Positions 14,326 through 21,400 are shown, counted from the first letter of the stretch. The stretch is 45,870 nucleotides of DNA from Clostridia bacterium (GCA_017397125.1 JAFQKB010000057.1:1-45870), one strand, 5' to 3'. Numbers and translations are program-made. Notes: generated from the letters alone by a model not told the origin.

Positions 14326-16383
14326 TTACGATACAAACAGGCCGCCCAGATACAGGGTACCGCTGTTGCAGGTGATCTCAACGGTGTGCTCACCAACAGT
14401 ATCCTCGTCAAAGACCAGGAAGTTGGTGTAGCGACCGCCGCCAAACAGCTTGCTTTCAATATCCAGCTTGACAACCTTGCCACCGTCGATGCGAACGGAA
14501 ACGTCCAGATTCTCCGCCTGGGTGGAGGGCACCGGAATGATCAACCGCTTGCCGGTGAACTTAAACACGATGGGCTTGTTGCCGCTGCTCTTCCAAGAAG
14601 CGTTGTGCTGGTTATTCACCGAGAAGCTGCCCAGAGACTGAGGCGTGATATTCGTATTGTTGTACCATTTGGCATTCTTAAAGTTGTCCGGGCGCTCCGG
14701 TGCAGGCACAGCGGGCACATTGGTAGAGATTTTAGACAGATTCTCATAAGTCTTCTGCAGATAACTGATGATCAGATCACCGATGATGGCATGGCCCTTA
14801 TCGGTGGGATGCACGTAGTCGGCGCCAATATCGCTCCACAGATACTGACCGTAGATATTGTTCTTGGTGTTGACCTCCGGCCACACAGCATCACGGTAGC
14901 TGATCATAGGAAGGTCATAATACTGACCGATGGGCTGCTGCCAACTCTGTTGGTTGCCGCCAGAATCACCCATAACGAACAGAAGCAGAACCGCAGGCTG
15001 AGACTTGTGCTCCATAACGCGGCGCAGCAGGCTGGCGTACGCCTCATACTGGATATTATTCGTCGTATCGTTGACACCGAACTCGATGATCACAAAATCG
15101 GGATCGTAGCTCAGTACATCCTCCTGCACACGGTGGACGCCATACAGGCTGGAGGTACCGCCGATACCGGCGTTAACGAACTTTACGTTGGACTGGGGGA
15201 AGGTCTTTTTCAGCCAGGTGTGGGTCAGACCAGCATAGCTTTTGGTCTTGTAATCGGAAGCGTACGCACCCTCGGTAACACTGCCGCCGATGGACACGTA
15301 GGTGATATCCTCGCCGTTCTTAGCTTTGTTCATCACCTTGGCCAGACGAGCCTGGTTGCCCAGGTTCACCAACGCCTTATCCAGCATATCCATACGAATA
15401 CCCAGAGCAGCAGCGTTATCGGTGACTGCCATATAGTTCGTGATACGCTCCGGATTTTGCACACAGTGCTCACACTTAGATTCGTTCAGTTTGGTCGCAA
15501 CCTTTTTGGTGCTGTTGATGCTACTTTTAACAGCGGTAGCCGCAAAGGTTACAAACTCGTCCGGCGTGTAGCAGGCCATTTCATACACACCGACCTCTTC
15601 TCTATCAAAGACATTGCCGGCGGGCAGCGCCTCAAACTTATCCAGGAAGTCAGACAGGTCGGCCTCGGGAAGATTCAGAGACTGGTAGATATAAAAAGAG
15701 AAAACCGCGAACATGAATTCATAGTTTTTGCGTACACAGTTCAGCAGAGCACCAGTAACCATGCTGTCTTTGTCACAATACAGGTGCATGCAATACTCCG
15801 CACCGGACTCAGCATCCTGGATAAAATACAAGTAAACCGTTTCGTTGGCAGAGGTCTTGGTAGAACCGCTGCTGGTCACCTTATAATCGGTGATGCTGAC
15901 GCACTCATTAAAAAAGGACATGAAAAAATCCTTATCCACCAAGGCCTTACCGGCAGGCTTGGTGGTATTGATTATGTTGGTACGGGATACCGTACTGATG
16001 TTGCTGGGACGAGTGGTCTTGGTGGTGGAACTGGTCCCACTGGTTCGGTTGCTCGTGGTGAGCTGCGTCTTGGACGACGTGGTCCGGTTCGTGGTAGTAT
16101 TACCGGTGGTGTTGTTACCGGTCGAACCGGTAGAACCATTGGTAGAGCCATTCGTTACAGAACTGGTATCACCGGTGGTGTCAGACCCATCCGTGCTGTC
16201 TGTGGTTCCGTCGGCGGTGCTGTCGGTGGTGGAGTCTCCGGTATCAGAGACGCCCGGGTCGGACAGATCCGGGGTGCTTTCATCACCGACCGGCTTTTTG
16301 CCGCAGGCGGTGGCCAGCAGCATAGACGCCACCATCAGCAACGTAAGCAGCAGGGTGAGAATTCGTTTGCAGTTTGTACGCAT
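14326..16383 (-). CDS. Surface lipoprotein with SGNH-hydrolase domain
   Basis: A 685-residue protein. Residues 1-27 are a lipoprotein signal (LLATAC, lipid Cys27). Residues about 35-145 are almost only Thr, Ser, Gly, Asp and Asn, a wall-spanning linker. Residues about 147-315 form a domain I do not recognise, with a CEHC pair (305-308). Residues about 320-685 repeat the architecture of the neighbouring cytosolic esterase: GGSVTEG with Ser369, NAGIGGTSS, FGVNDT, GADYVHPTDKGH, and a beta-rich end closing with the same GLFVS. It probably removes ester groups from extracellular glycans; the substrate is inferred only from the family. AAAGGAG precedes the ATG. Confidence 0.85.
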   Translation of the reverse strand: MRTNCKRILTLLLTLLMVASMLLATACGKKPVGDESTPDLSDPGVSDTGDSTTDSTADGTTDSTDGSDTTGDTSSVTNGSTNGSTGSTGNNTTGNTTTNRTTSSKTQLTTSNRTSGTSSTTKTTRPSNISTVSRTNIINTTKPAGKALVDKDFFMSFFNECVSITDYKVTSSGSTKTSANETVYLYFIQDAESGAEYCMHLYCDKDSMVTGALLNCVRKNYEFMFAVFSFYIYQSLNLPEADLSDFLDKFEALPAGNVFDREEVGVYEMACYTPDEFVTFAATAVKSSINSTKKVATKLNESKCEHCVQNPERITNYMAVTDNAAALGIRMDMLDKALVNLGNQARLAKVMNKAKNGEDITYVSIGGSVTEGAYASDYKTKSYAGLTHTWLKKTFPQSNVKFVNAGIGGTSSLYGVHRVQEDVLSYDPDFVIIEFGVNDTTNNIQYEAYASLLRRVMEHKSQPAVLLLFVMGDSGGNQQSWQQPIGQYYDLPMISYRDAVWPEVNTKNNIYGQYLWSDIGADYVHPTDKGHAIIGDLIISYLQKTYENLSKISTNVPAVPAPERPDNFKNAKWYNNTNITPQSLGSFSVNNQHNASWKSSGNKPIVFKFTGKRLIIPVPSTQAENLDVSVRIDGGKVVKLDIESKLFGGGRYTNFLVFDEDTVGEHTVEITCNSGTLYLGGLFVS

Positions 16384-16411
16384 AGCAGTTTCTCCTTTTC
16401 AATTAACTATG

Positions 16412-16434
16412 TGTCACTGCAAGTCGCAGTGACA
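16412..16434 (-). promoter_or_regulatory. 5'-UTR hairpin before the SGNH lipoprotein gene
   Basis: TGTCACTGC-AAGTC-GCAGTGACA, a perfect 9-bp stem in the untranslated leader between the promoter and the SD. There is no U-run, so it is not a terminator. It may protect the mRNA 5' end or bind a protein. Confidence 0.55.
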
Positions 16435-16445
16435 TACGCACTCAC

Positions 16446-16474
16446 ATTTTACATAATTAAATGCGAAAAGTCAA
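16446..16474 (-). promoter_or_regulatory. Promoter of the SGNH lipoprotein gene
   Basis: Minus strand TTGACT (16474-16469), 17-base spacer, TAAAAT (16451-16446). Confidence 0.75.
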
Positions 16475-16490
16475 CAAGATTTGAAAAATC

Positions 16491-16600
16491 CTACACTTTA
16501 CGACATATTGCTACGCGTCTGAATCGCTTCTTCACAGCAGTCTCCGACATGAATAGCCCCGGACACACGGGTATGTGTCCGGGGCTATTGGTGCCGCTGA
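16491..16600 (-). pseudogene. Fragment of a tRNA-Leu 3' end with terminator and conserved 3' flank
   Basis: Minus strand order: CAGCGGCACCA, the last acceptor bases with CCA of the intact tRNA-Leu (16589-16600 reads TGGTGCCGCTGA on plus); then a 14-bp terminator-like stem (16553-16588, arms AGCCCCGGACACAC / GTGTCCGGGGCT); then a 29-base flank (16525-16553) that matches the flank of the intact locus at 17412-17440 with two differences. The flank opens a 19-codon ORF (16550-16491) starting M-S-E-T-A-V-K-K-R, compared with M-T-A-T-A-V-K-K-R at the intact locus. The tRNA body is missing. 16611-16785 holds nothing else I can name. Confidence 0.65.
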
Positions 16601-16785
16601 TAAGCATTGAACATTTATTCATTTTCTAAATGATTACAGATTAGGTCGCCTCTAACTTTAATTTTCTTAGCCTTGATATTATCAGTGCCGGCAATTACAT
16701 ACAAAATAGTGCAGGAAAATCGCGCTCACACCACTGGTGTCAGTTTAGTGATTAGCACCTCACAGGTCTTTGAGTTTATAATAAC

Positions 16786-16808
16786 AAAAAGACTGTGTTT
16801 CAAACACA
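16786..16808 (-). terminator. Terminator of the small membrane-protein gene
   Basis: TGTGTTT-C-AAACACA with a U-run (CUUUUUG) on the minus strand, ten bases after the stop codon. Confidence 0.65.
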
Positions 16809-16817
16809 AATGATGAA

Positions 16818-17240
16818 TTAATCAATTCCTCTTCCGTAGAATCGATTGAGAAGTTCTGTTGTTCTTCTTGTTTTTGGAATTTGCTTTTTCACAAAGAAAG
16901 GTTGCTTTTCTTTCTCAGGCGAAACAATCACATAGTGAGATGGACCTCTCGCTCGATCAACCTTATAAATATTTACCACATCACACCAGCAGATACGACG
17001 TCTCAAACGAAAGCAATACACAATTTCCACCCATTCATCTGAGAATACAATATATTGTGGCGAAGTGAGAAACAAAAACACAGTGAGAAATGTGAGCAAG
17101 ACGAATGATATACCAACGCTAAGATCATTCAACACAAATGACAGTATGCTAAGGAAGACAAACACGAAGAAAAGCAAAACAAATGAAATGAGGTGCGTAT
17201 TCCAAGCGACAGAGGAACGGGTGTACATCTGATTGTTCAT
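16818..17240 (-). CDS. Small AT-rich membrane protein, possible bacterial PH-like domain
   Basis: About 140 residues. Residues about 14-38 and 44-62 are two strongly hydrophobic helices with a short loop, followed by a basic cytosolic part (FRLRRRICWCDV, then IYKVDRARGPSHYVIVSP). The order of two helices followed by a beta-rich segment of the type QYIVFSDEWVEIVY resembles bacterial PH-like membrane proteins, but the match is only by shape. The ATG at 17240 has AAGGAG eight bases upstream. Base composition is much more AT-rich than all neighbours, and it lies between tRNA-Leu fragments, which suggests acquisition by transfer. Function unknown. Confidence 0.65.
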   Translation of the reverse strand: MNNQMYTRSSVAWNTHLISFVLLFFVFVFLSILSFVLNDLSVGISFVLLTFLTVFLFLTSPQYIVFSDEWVEIVYCFRLRRRICWCDVVNIYKVDRARGPSHYVIVSPEKEKQPFFVKKQIPKTRRTTELLNRFYGRGID

Positions 17241-17259
17241 TTGATCATCTCCTTCGCAA

Positions 17260-17288
17260 ATAATACCACAGTCAAAAACAAAAAGCAA
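17260..17288 (-). promoter_or_regulatory. Promoter of the small membrane-protein gene
   Basis: Minus strand TTGCTT (17288-17283), 17-base spacer, TATTAT (17265-17260). Confidence 0.55.
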
Positions 17289-17304
17289 GAAACAATCATA
17301 CAAG

Positions 17305-17411
17305 AAACACCCACGAGCGTAGGGCGAAGGTGTTTGATGCCGCTGACCGGGGTCTGAACCGTCGAGTTTGGCTGCGCCAACCTCGTTGTAGTTTGCTAAC
17401 GCAAACTAGAC
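17305..17411 (-). pseudogene. Decayed tRNA-Leu copy with terminator and two inserted hairpins
   Basis: 17335-17360 is a copy of the tRNA-Leu 3' end (plus strand TGATGCCGCTGACCGGGGTC then TGAACC), with one inserted base in the T-loop and CCA changed to TCA. It is followed on the minus strand by a terminator-like stem (AAACACC 17305-17311 / GGTGTTT 17329-17335). Where the anticodon half should be, 17361-17411 holds two hairpins, TAGTTTGC-TAAC-GCAAACTA and CGAG-TTTGGC-TGC-GCCAAC-CTCG. It cannot fold as a tRNA. Confidence 0.65.
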
Positions 17412-17438
17412 CGCTTCTTCACAGCAGTCGCCGTCATG

Positions 17439-17476
17439 AAACGCCCCCGGCGCACGGATGTGCGCCGAGGGCGTTT
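17439..17476 (-). terminator. Terminator of tRNA-Leu
   Basis: Arms AAACGCCCCCGGCGCA / TGCGCCGAGGGCGTTT, one mismatch in sixteen pairs, starting at the CCA end of the tRNA. The U-run is short. Confidence 0.75.
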
Positions 17477-17562
17477 GGTGCCGCTGACCGGGGTCGAACC
17501 GGTACGGTATTGCTACCGAGGGATTTTAAGTCCCTTGTGTCTGCCTATTCCACCACAGCGGC
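17476..17562 (-). tRNA. tRNA-Leu (anticodon UAA), CCA encoded
   Basis: Class II tRNA on the minus strand: acceptor GCCGCTG/CAGCGGC, anticodon arm AGGGA-CTTAAAA-TCCCT with anticodon TAA, long variable arm CGGTAGCAATACCG, T-arm ACCGG-TTCGACC-CCGGT, discriminator A and genomic CCA. It is the only intact copy; two fragments of its 3' end lie just downstream. Confidence 0.96.
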
Positions 17563-17593
17563 AAATGTATGGGGTATGGAATCCACGCCCCAT

Positions 17594-17622
17594 ATCATAG
17601 CCTTTTTCGGGCTATTTGTCAA
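17594..17622 (-). promoter_or_regulatory. Promoter of tRNA-Leu
   Basis: Minus strand TTGACA (17622-17617), 17-base spacer, TATGAT (17599-17594). It starts only eight bases after the stop of the zinc-ribbon gene. Confidence 0.75.
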
Positions 17623-17629
17623 TGGTAAA

Positions 17630-18109
17630 TCACGAATTGGTGTTTCGATCAAACAGACCACGCCGCGTTTTACCCTCTTTGATCCAACGGCTCATCTTCC
17701 GTTTTACCGTCGGGTCATCGGTGGGATTGACCGATGCCACATAGGCCGCTCCGCAATGAGAACAGCGGGTTGTATCTGTTTTATTCACAGTGGTACATTT
17801 GACACATTCCCATACGTTCTGTGAGGTTTCTGCAGGTGCCTCAATCGGATATACTACCTCTTCGGGCGGCTCGACCACATTCTGAAGCTGACGCACCGCG
17901 CCACGCAGACGATAGATCTCGTCCCAAATATCTTCTATCTCATCACAATGACGAATAACGGCTACCGTAAGGACGATCTGCAAAATCGCAATAGCTAGCC
18001 ACACAAGCGCCAAAATAATTGACGACGGTAGAAAAGCAAAGAAAACAAAGCCGCCGGCAAGTATTTGCAATATCAACAGAATGATCAGCAAGACTTTCAT
18101 AGCCTTCAT
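17630..18109 (-). CDS. Small membrane protein with C-terminal zinc ribbon
   Basis: A 159-residue protein. Two hydrophobic helices (about 4-28 and 30-52), a charged helix that may form a short coiled coil (about 55-78, CDEIEDIWDEIYRLRGAVRQL), a Pro/Glu linker, then a zinc-ribbon WECVKCTTVN...RCSHCGA with two CxxC pairs (about 108-128) and a basic tail. Four-Cys ribbons of this kind bind zinc and usually nucleic acid or protein. The gene starts 20 bases after the tex stop with AAGGAGGG as SD, so it is co-transcribed with tex. No family name is claimed. Confidence 0.75.
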   Translation of the reverse strand: MKAMKVLLIILLILQILAGGFVFFAFLPSSIILALVWLAIAILQIVLTVAVIRHCDEIEDIWDEIYRLRGAVRQLQNVVEPPEEVVYPIEAPAETSQNVWECVKCTTVNKTDTTRCSHCGAAYVASVNPTDDPTVKRKMSRWIKEGKTRRGLFDRNTNS

Positions 18110-18128
18110 TTATTTTCCCTCCTTGGTT

Positions 18129-20264
18129 TTATTCTTTCGGCTTTTTCATAGTCAAACCGATGCGCTTTTTGGGGATGTCCACCGACAGCACCCACACCTT
18201 GACGATGTCCCCCACCTTCAGCACCTCAGAGGGGTGCTTGATAAACCGGTTGGTGATCTGAGAGATGTGCACCAGACCGTCCTGGTGAACGCCGATATCC
18301 ACAAAGGCACCGAAATCAATGACGTTGCGCACGGTGCCGGTCAGCTCCATACCGGTCTTCAGCGACTCGATGCCGAGTATATCCTTGCGCAGCAGCGGTG
18401 CCGGCAGCTCGTCACGGGGATCCCGGCCGGGGTGCTGCAGCTCCGCGATGATGTCGGTCAGGGTAGGCACGCCCACCTCCAGCTTCTCCGCCAGATTGGC
18501 TATGCCAAAGGCATCCACCTTGCCCTGCAGGGGCGACAGGTCCTTCACCGTGACCTCGCACAATTCCAGCAGGCCCTTTGCCACCGGGTAGCTCTCCGGA
18601 TGGACAGCGGTGTGGTCCAGCATATTCTTGCTCTCCGGCACCCGCAGGAAGCCGGCGCACTGCTCAAAGGCTTTGGGACCCAGTTTAGGCACCTTTTTCA
18701 GCGCCGCACGGGAGGTGAACATACCGTTATCCTCGCGATACGTGACGATATTCTTGGCCACGGCGGCGTTGATGCCCGCCACCTGCTCCAACAGGGGCGC
18801 CGAGGCGGTGTTCAGATCCACACCCACAGCGTTCACGCAGGATTCCACCACGCCGCCCAGCGCCTCGGACAGCCGGGATTGGGGCAGATCGTGCTGGTAC
18901 TGGCCTACGCCAATAGCCTTGGGGTCGATCTTCACCAGCTCCGCCAGAGGATCCTGCATACGGCGGGCAATAGACACCGCCGAACGGAGATTAACGTCAT
19001 AGTCGGGAAATTCCTTGGCCGCCAGTTTGGAGGCGGAATACACGGAGGCGCCGGCCTCGCTGATGACCATATAGGACACGTCGGTCAGGTTATTCTCCCG
19101 GATCAGGTCGGCGGTGAACACCTCGGTTTCGTGAGAAGCGGTGCCGTTGCCGATGGCGATGACCTCCACCTTATGCTTCTTGATGAAATTCAGCACCGTC
19201 TTCTGCGCCTGCTCCATGCGCTTGAACTGAGGTACCGGGTAGATGATACCGGTGTCCAGCACCTTACCGGTAGGGTCGATGACCGCACACTTACAGCCGT
19301 GCTGATAGCCGGGGTCCAGACCCAGGGTCACCCGCCCCTTGACCGGCGGCTGCATCAGCAGCTGCCGCAGATTGACCGAAAACACCTTGATAGCGGCCTC
19401 GCCGGCGGTGTCCGACAGAGCATTGCGCATCTCACGCTCCAGGGAGGGAAAGATCAAACGGTCGTAGGAGTCCTCAGCCGCCGCCTGCACCTGCGCCGTA
19501 GCCGGGCAATCCGCCTTGAGATGCTCGGAATAGACGATGCGCAGAGCGTGGGCCGGATCAAACTCCACGTGGACCTTCAAAAACTCCTCCCGTTCGCCAC
19601 GGTTAATGGCCAGCACCCGATGGCCGGGCACCTTGTTCAGCGGCTCACGGAAATCGTAGTAGTTGGCGTATACGCTGTCCTCCTCCTTGGCGGCCTTGGA
19701 GGTCAGAAAACCGTTGGCAAAGCACACCACACGAAGACGCTTGCGCACGTTGGCGTCGTCGGCAATCAGCTCGGCGATGATATCCCTGGCACCGGCCAGG
19801 GCATCCTCCACAGTGGGAACGTCTTCGGTAACGTAGGCCTCTGCCAGCACGTAGGGGTCCTCCCCTTTCGGCTCCTGGGCGTACAGGGCGTCCGCCAGGG
19901 GCTGCAGGCCGCGTTCCTTGGCCACGGTGGCGCGGGTGCGGCGCTTGGGGCGATAGGGGCGATACAGGTCGTCCAGCTCGGTCATGGTCACCGCCGCATC
20001 CAGTGCCGCCGCCAGCTCCTCGGTCAGCACCCCCTGCTCCTCGATGGTGGCCCGGTATTTCTCACGGGTCTCGTTAAGATTACGCAGATAGGTCAGCCGC
20101 TCCGCCAGCTCCCGCAGCACCTGGTCGTCCAGAGATCCGGTCTGCTCCTTACGGTAACGGGCAATGAACGGAATGGTATTGCCGTCGTCCAGCAGCTGTA
20201 TTACATTCTCCACCTGTGCCTGGCGCAGATGGAATTCATTGGTGAGTGTCAGCAGAATATCCAT
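18129..20264 (-). CDS. tex: Tex family RNA-binding transcription accessory protein
   Basis: A 711-residue Tex protein, a cytosolic nucleic-acid-binding factor (YqgF/RuvX-like, helix-hairpin-helix and S1 domains). N-terminal Tex fold: IPFIARYRKEQTGSLDDQVLRELAERL. YqgF-like domain at about 320-450 (GLDPGYQHGCKCAVID, IGNGTASHETE). HhH part with LNTASAPLLEQVAGIN and KKVPKLGPKAFEQCAGFLR. S1 domain at about 635-705 (GMELTGTVRNVIDFGAFVDIGVHQDGLVHIS). The ATG at 20264 has AAAGGAG upstream; extension to 20324 would run into the promoter. Confidence 0.95.
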   Translation of the reverse strand: MDILLTLTNEFHLRQAQVENVIQLLDDGNTIPFIARYRKEQTGSLDDQVLRELAERLTYLRNLNETREKYRATIEEQGVLTEELAAALDAAVTMTELDDLYRPYRPKRRTRATVAKERGLQPLADALYAQEPKGEDPYVLAEAYVTEDVPTVEDALAGARDIIAELIADDANVRKRLRVVCFANGFLTSKAAKEEDSVYANYYDFREPLNKVPGHRVLAINRGEREEFLKVHVEFDPAHALRIVYSEHLKADCPATAQVQAAAEDSYDRLIFPSLEREMRNALSDTAGEAAIKVFSVNLRQLLMQPPVKGRVTLGLDPGYQHGCKCAVIDPTGKVLDTGIIYPVPQFKRMEQAQKTVLNFIKKHKVEVIAIGNGTASHETEVFTADLIRENNLTDVSYMVISEAGASVYSASKLAAKEFPDYDVNLRSAVSIARRMQDPLAELVKIDPKAIGVGQYQHDLPQSRLSEALGGVVESCVNAVGVDLNTASAPLLEQVAGINAAVAKNIVTYREDNGMFTSRAALKKVPKLGPKAFEQCAGFLRVPESKNMLDHTAVHPESYPVAKGLLELCEVTVKDLSPLQGKVDAFGIANLAEKLEVGVPTLTDIIAELQHPGRDPRDELPAPLLRKDILGIESLKTGMELTGTVRNVIDFGAFVDIGVHQDGLVHISQITNRFIKHPSEVLKVGDIVKVWVLSVDIPKKRIGLTMKKPKE

Positions 20265-20294
20265 TGGGTTTCTCCTTTGTTCCATAATGCGGTT

Positions 20295-20324
20295 ATTATA
20301 CCAAATCCAGTACGATAATGTCAA
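20295..20324 (-). promoter_or_regulatory. Promoter of tex
   Basis: Minus strand TTGACA (20324-20319), 18-base spacer, TATAAT (20300-20295). It lies back to back with the promoter of the phosphopantetheinyl transferase gene. Confidence 0.82.
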
Positions 20325-20334
20325 CCGAGATGCG

Positions 20335-20364
20335 TTGACAAAAGCGGATTTTTTGTGCTAGAAT
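20335..20364 (+). promoter_or_regulatory. Promoter of the phosphopantetheinyl transferase gene
   Basis: TTGACA (20335-20340), 18-base spacer, TAGAAT (20359-20364). Only ten bases separate its -35 box from the -35 box of the tex promoter. Confidence 0.78.
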
Positions 20365-20394
20365 GAGCAATAAAGTTGAGAGAGGAGGATGCCT

Positions 20395-21030
20395 GTGATT
20401 GCCGTTTATGCTGTGGACTGCACACCACTATTGAACGACGATGCCATAGTCTCTGCCCTGCCCCGACTGGACGAAAAACGCCGATCCCGTGTGCGTCGGC
20501 TACGGGTACCGCTCAAGCGGGCTCAATGCGTAGCCGCCGGCCTCCTGCTCACCCATCTGTTTGGCTGTGACGACGTTCCCCCTGCGCTCACATACGGCGA
20601 AAACGGCAAGCCGTACCTGGCCGACAGTAGCGGCCCCCATTTCAGCATCAGCCATACGGACGTGTGGGTATTCTGCGCCGTATCCGGGCACGAGATCGGC
20701 CTGGATGCCCAGACCCGTCGCCGGGTCTGTCCGCGTCTGGCGGCCCGTTCCCTTTCCCCGGAGGAGCTGTCCTGGGCAAGGCAGGATATAGAACTCCACT
20801 TCGCCCGTCTATGGACAATGAAGGAGGCGTACCTCAAATACACCGGCACCGGGCTGTCGGTACCGATTCGCTCTGTGACCGTTTCTGTCCCACCCACGGA
20901 AGGACGCGACGGAAAGCACGACCTGTTCTGGCATTATCCATATTTTTCTGATCCGAACATAGCGATCACCGTGTGTGGCAGAGAGGATACCTGCAGTCCG
21001 GTACACGTGCTGCGCATTGAGGATCTCTAA
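20395..21030 (+). CDS. 4'-phosphopantetheinyl transferase superfamily protein (Sfp-like)
   Basis: About 211 residues. Enzymes of this group move phosphopantetheine from CoA to a serine of carrier proteins. Seen: PHFSISHTDVWV, GLDAQ (where the family mostly has G-I/V-D-x-E), SPEELSW, and WTMKEAYLKYTGTGLS with the magnesium-binding WxxKEA. The Gln in place of the usual Glu is conservative but affects a metal-site residue. The GTG at 20395 is preferred because GGAGG then stands seven bases upstream; the ATG at 20389 directly abuts the SD. No NRPS/PKS gene is in the window, so the carrier protein is unknown. It stands alone between its promoter and a terminator. Confidence 0.85.
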   Translation: MIAVYAVDCTPLLNDDAIVSALPRLDEKRRSRVRRLRVPLKRAQCVAAGLLLTHLFGCDDVPPALTYGENGKPYLADSSGPHFSISHTDVWVFCAVSGHEIGLDAQTRRRVCPRLAARSLSPEELSWARQDIELHFARLWTMKEAYLKYTGTGLSVPIRSVTVSVPPTEGRDGKHDLFWHYPYFSDPNIAITVCGREDTCSPVHVLRIEDL

Positions 21031-21035
21031 ATAGC

Positions 21036-21067
21036 AACGCCCCGGCGAAAAATCCCGCCGGGGCGTT
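21036..21067. terminator. Bidirectional terminator
   Basis: AACGCCCCGGCG / CGCCGGGGCGTT, 12-bp perfect stem between convergent genes. Confidence 0.85.
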
Positions 21068-21073
21068 ACGTCT

Positions 21074-21400
21074 TTACGACATTTTGGTGATCTCGTGCGT
21101 GTCCGCATCCATGGATACAACTTCAACGGTGCGCCAACCATCCTCCACCGCTTTGGACAAAACCAGGATGAATGTGTTATCCTCCTCTGTGGGGGTCTTA
21201 ACGACAGTAATATGATACATTTCCCCGGTGGAAGTGTCCTTCACGCCGTCTTCAACCTTCCAATAGTCTTCTGCGGCATAGACGGCCCGGTCTTCTGCGC
21301 TGATCTCGGTCTGCCCCGGACTGTTGTCCTTCGTGTGGTTATCCTTGCAGCCAACAATCAAAAGACACAGCAACAATCCGATAGTCAATACTTTTTTCAT
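21074..21400 (-). CDS. Small lipoprotein of unknown function
   Basis: A 108-residue protein. Residues 1-18 are a lipoprotein signal (MKKVLTIGLLLCLLIVGC, lipid Cys18), followed by a polar Lys/Asp/Asn spacer and about 75 residues of acidic, beta-rich sequence (TSTGEMYHITVVKTP, then FILVLSKAVEDGWRTVEVV). No family is recognised. The ATG at 21400 has GGAGG five bases upstream. It begins 11 bases after the stop of the preceding 107-residue gene, so both form a two-gene unit. Confidence 0.7.
   Translation of the reverse strand: MKKVLTIGLLLCLLIVGCKDNHTKDNSPGQTEISAEDRAVYAAEDYWKVEDGVKDTSTGEMYHITVVKTPTEEDNTFILVLSKAVEDGWRTVEVVSMDADTHEITKMS

Noticed and set aside
14386-16629. Long plus-strand ORF (747 codons) opposite the SGNH lipoprotein gene
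   Set aside because: It is the antisense shadow of a clear gene, has no SD or family match, and reads low-complexity sequence from the Thr/Ser linker.
17330-17824. Plus-strand ORF of 164 codons across the tRNA-Leu locus
   Set aside because: It covers an intact tRNA in antisense and part of the zinc-ribbon gene.
18081-20318. Plus-strand ORF of 745 codons opposite tex
   Set aside because: His/Gln/Arg-rich antisense shadow of tex; no recognisable domain.
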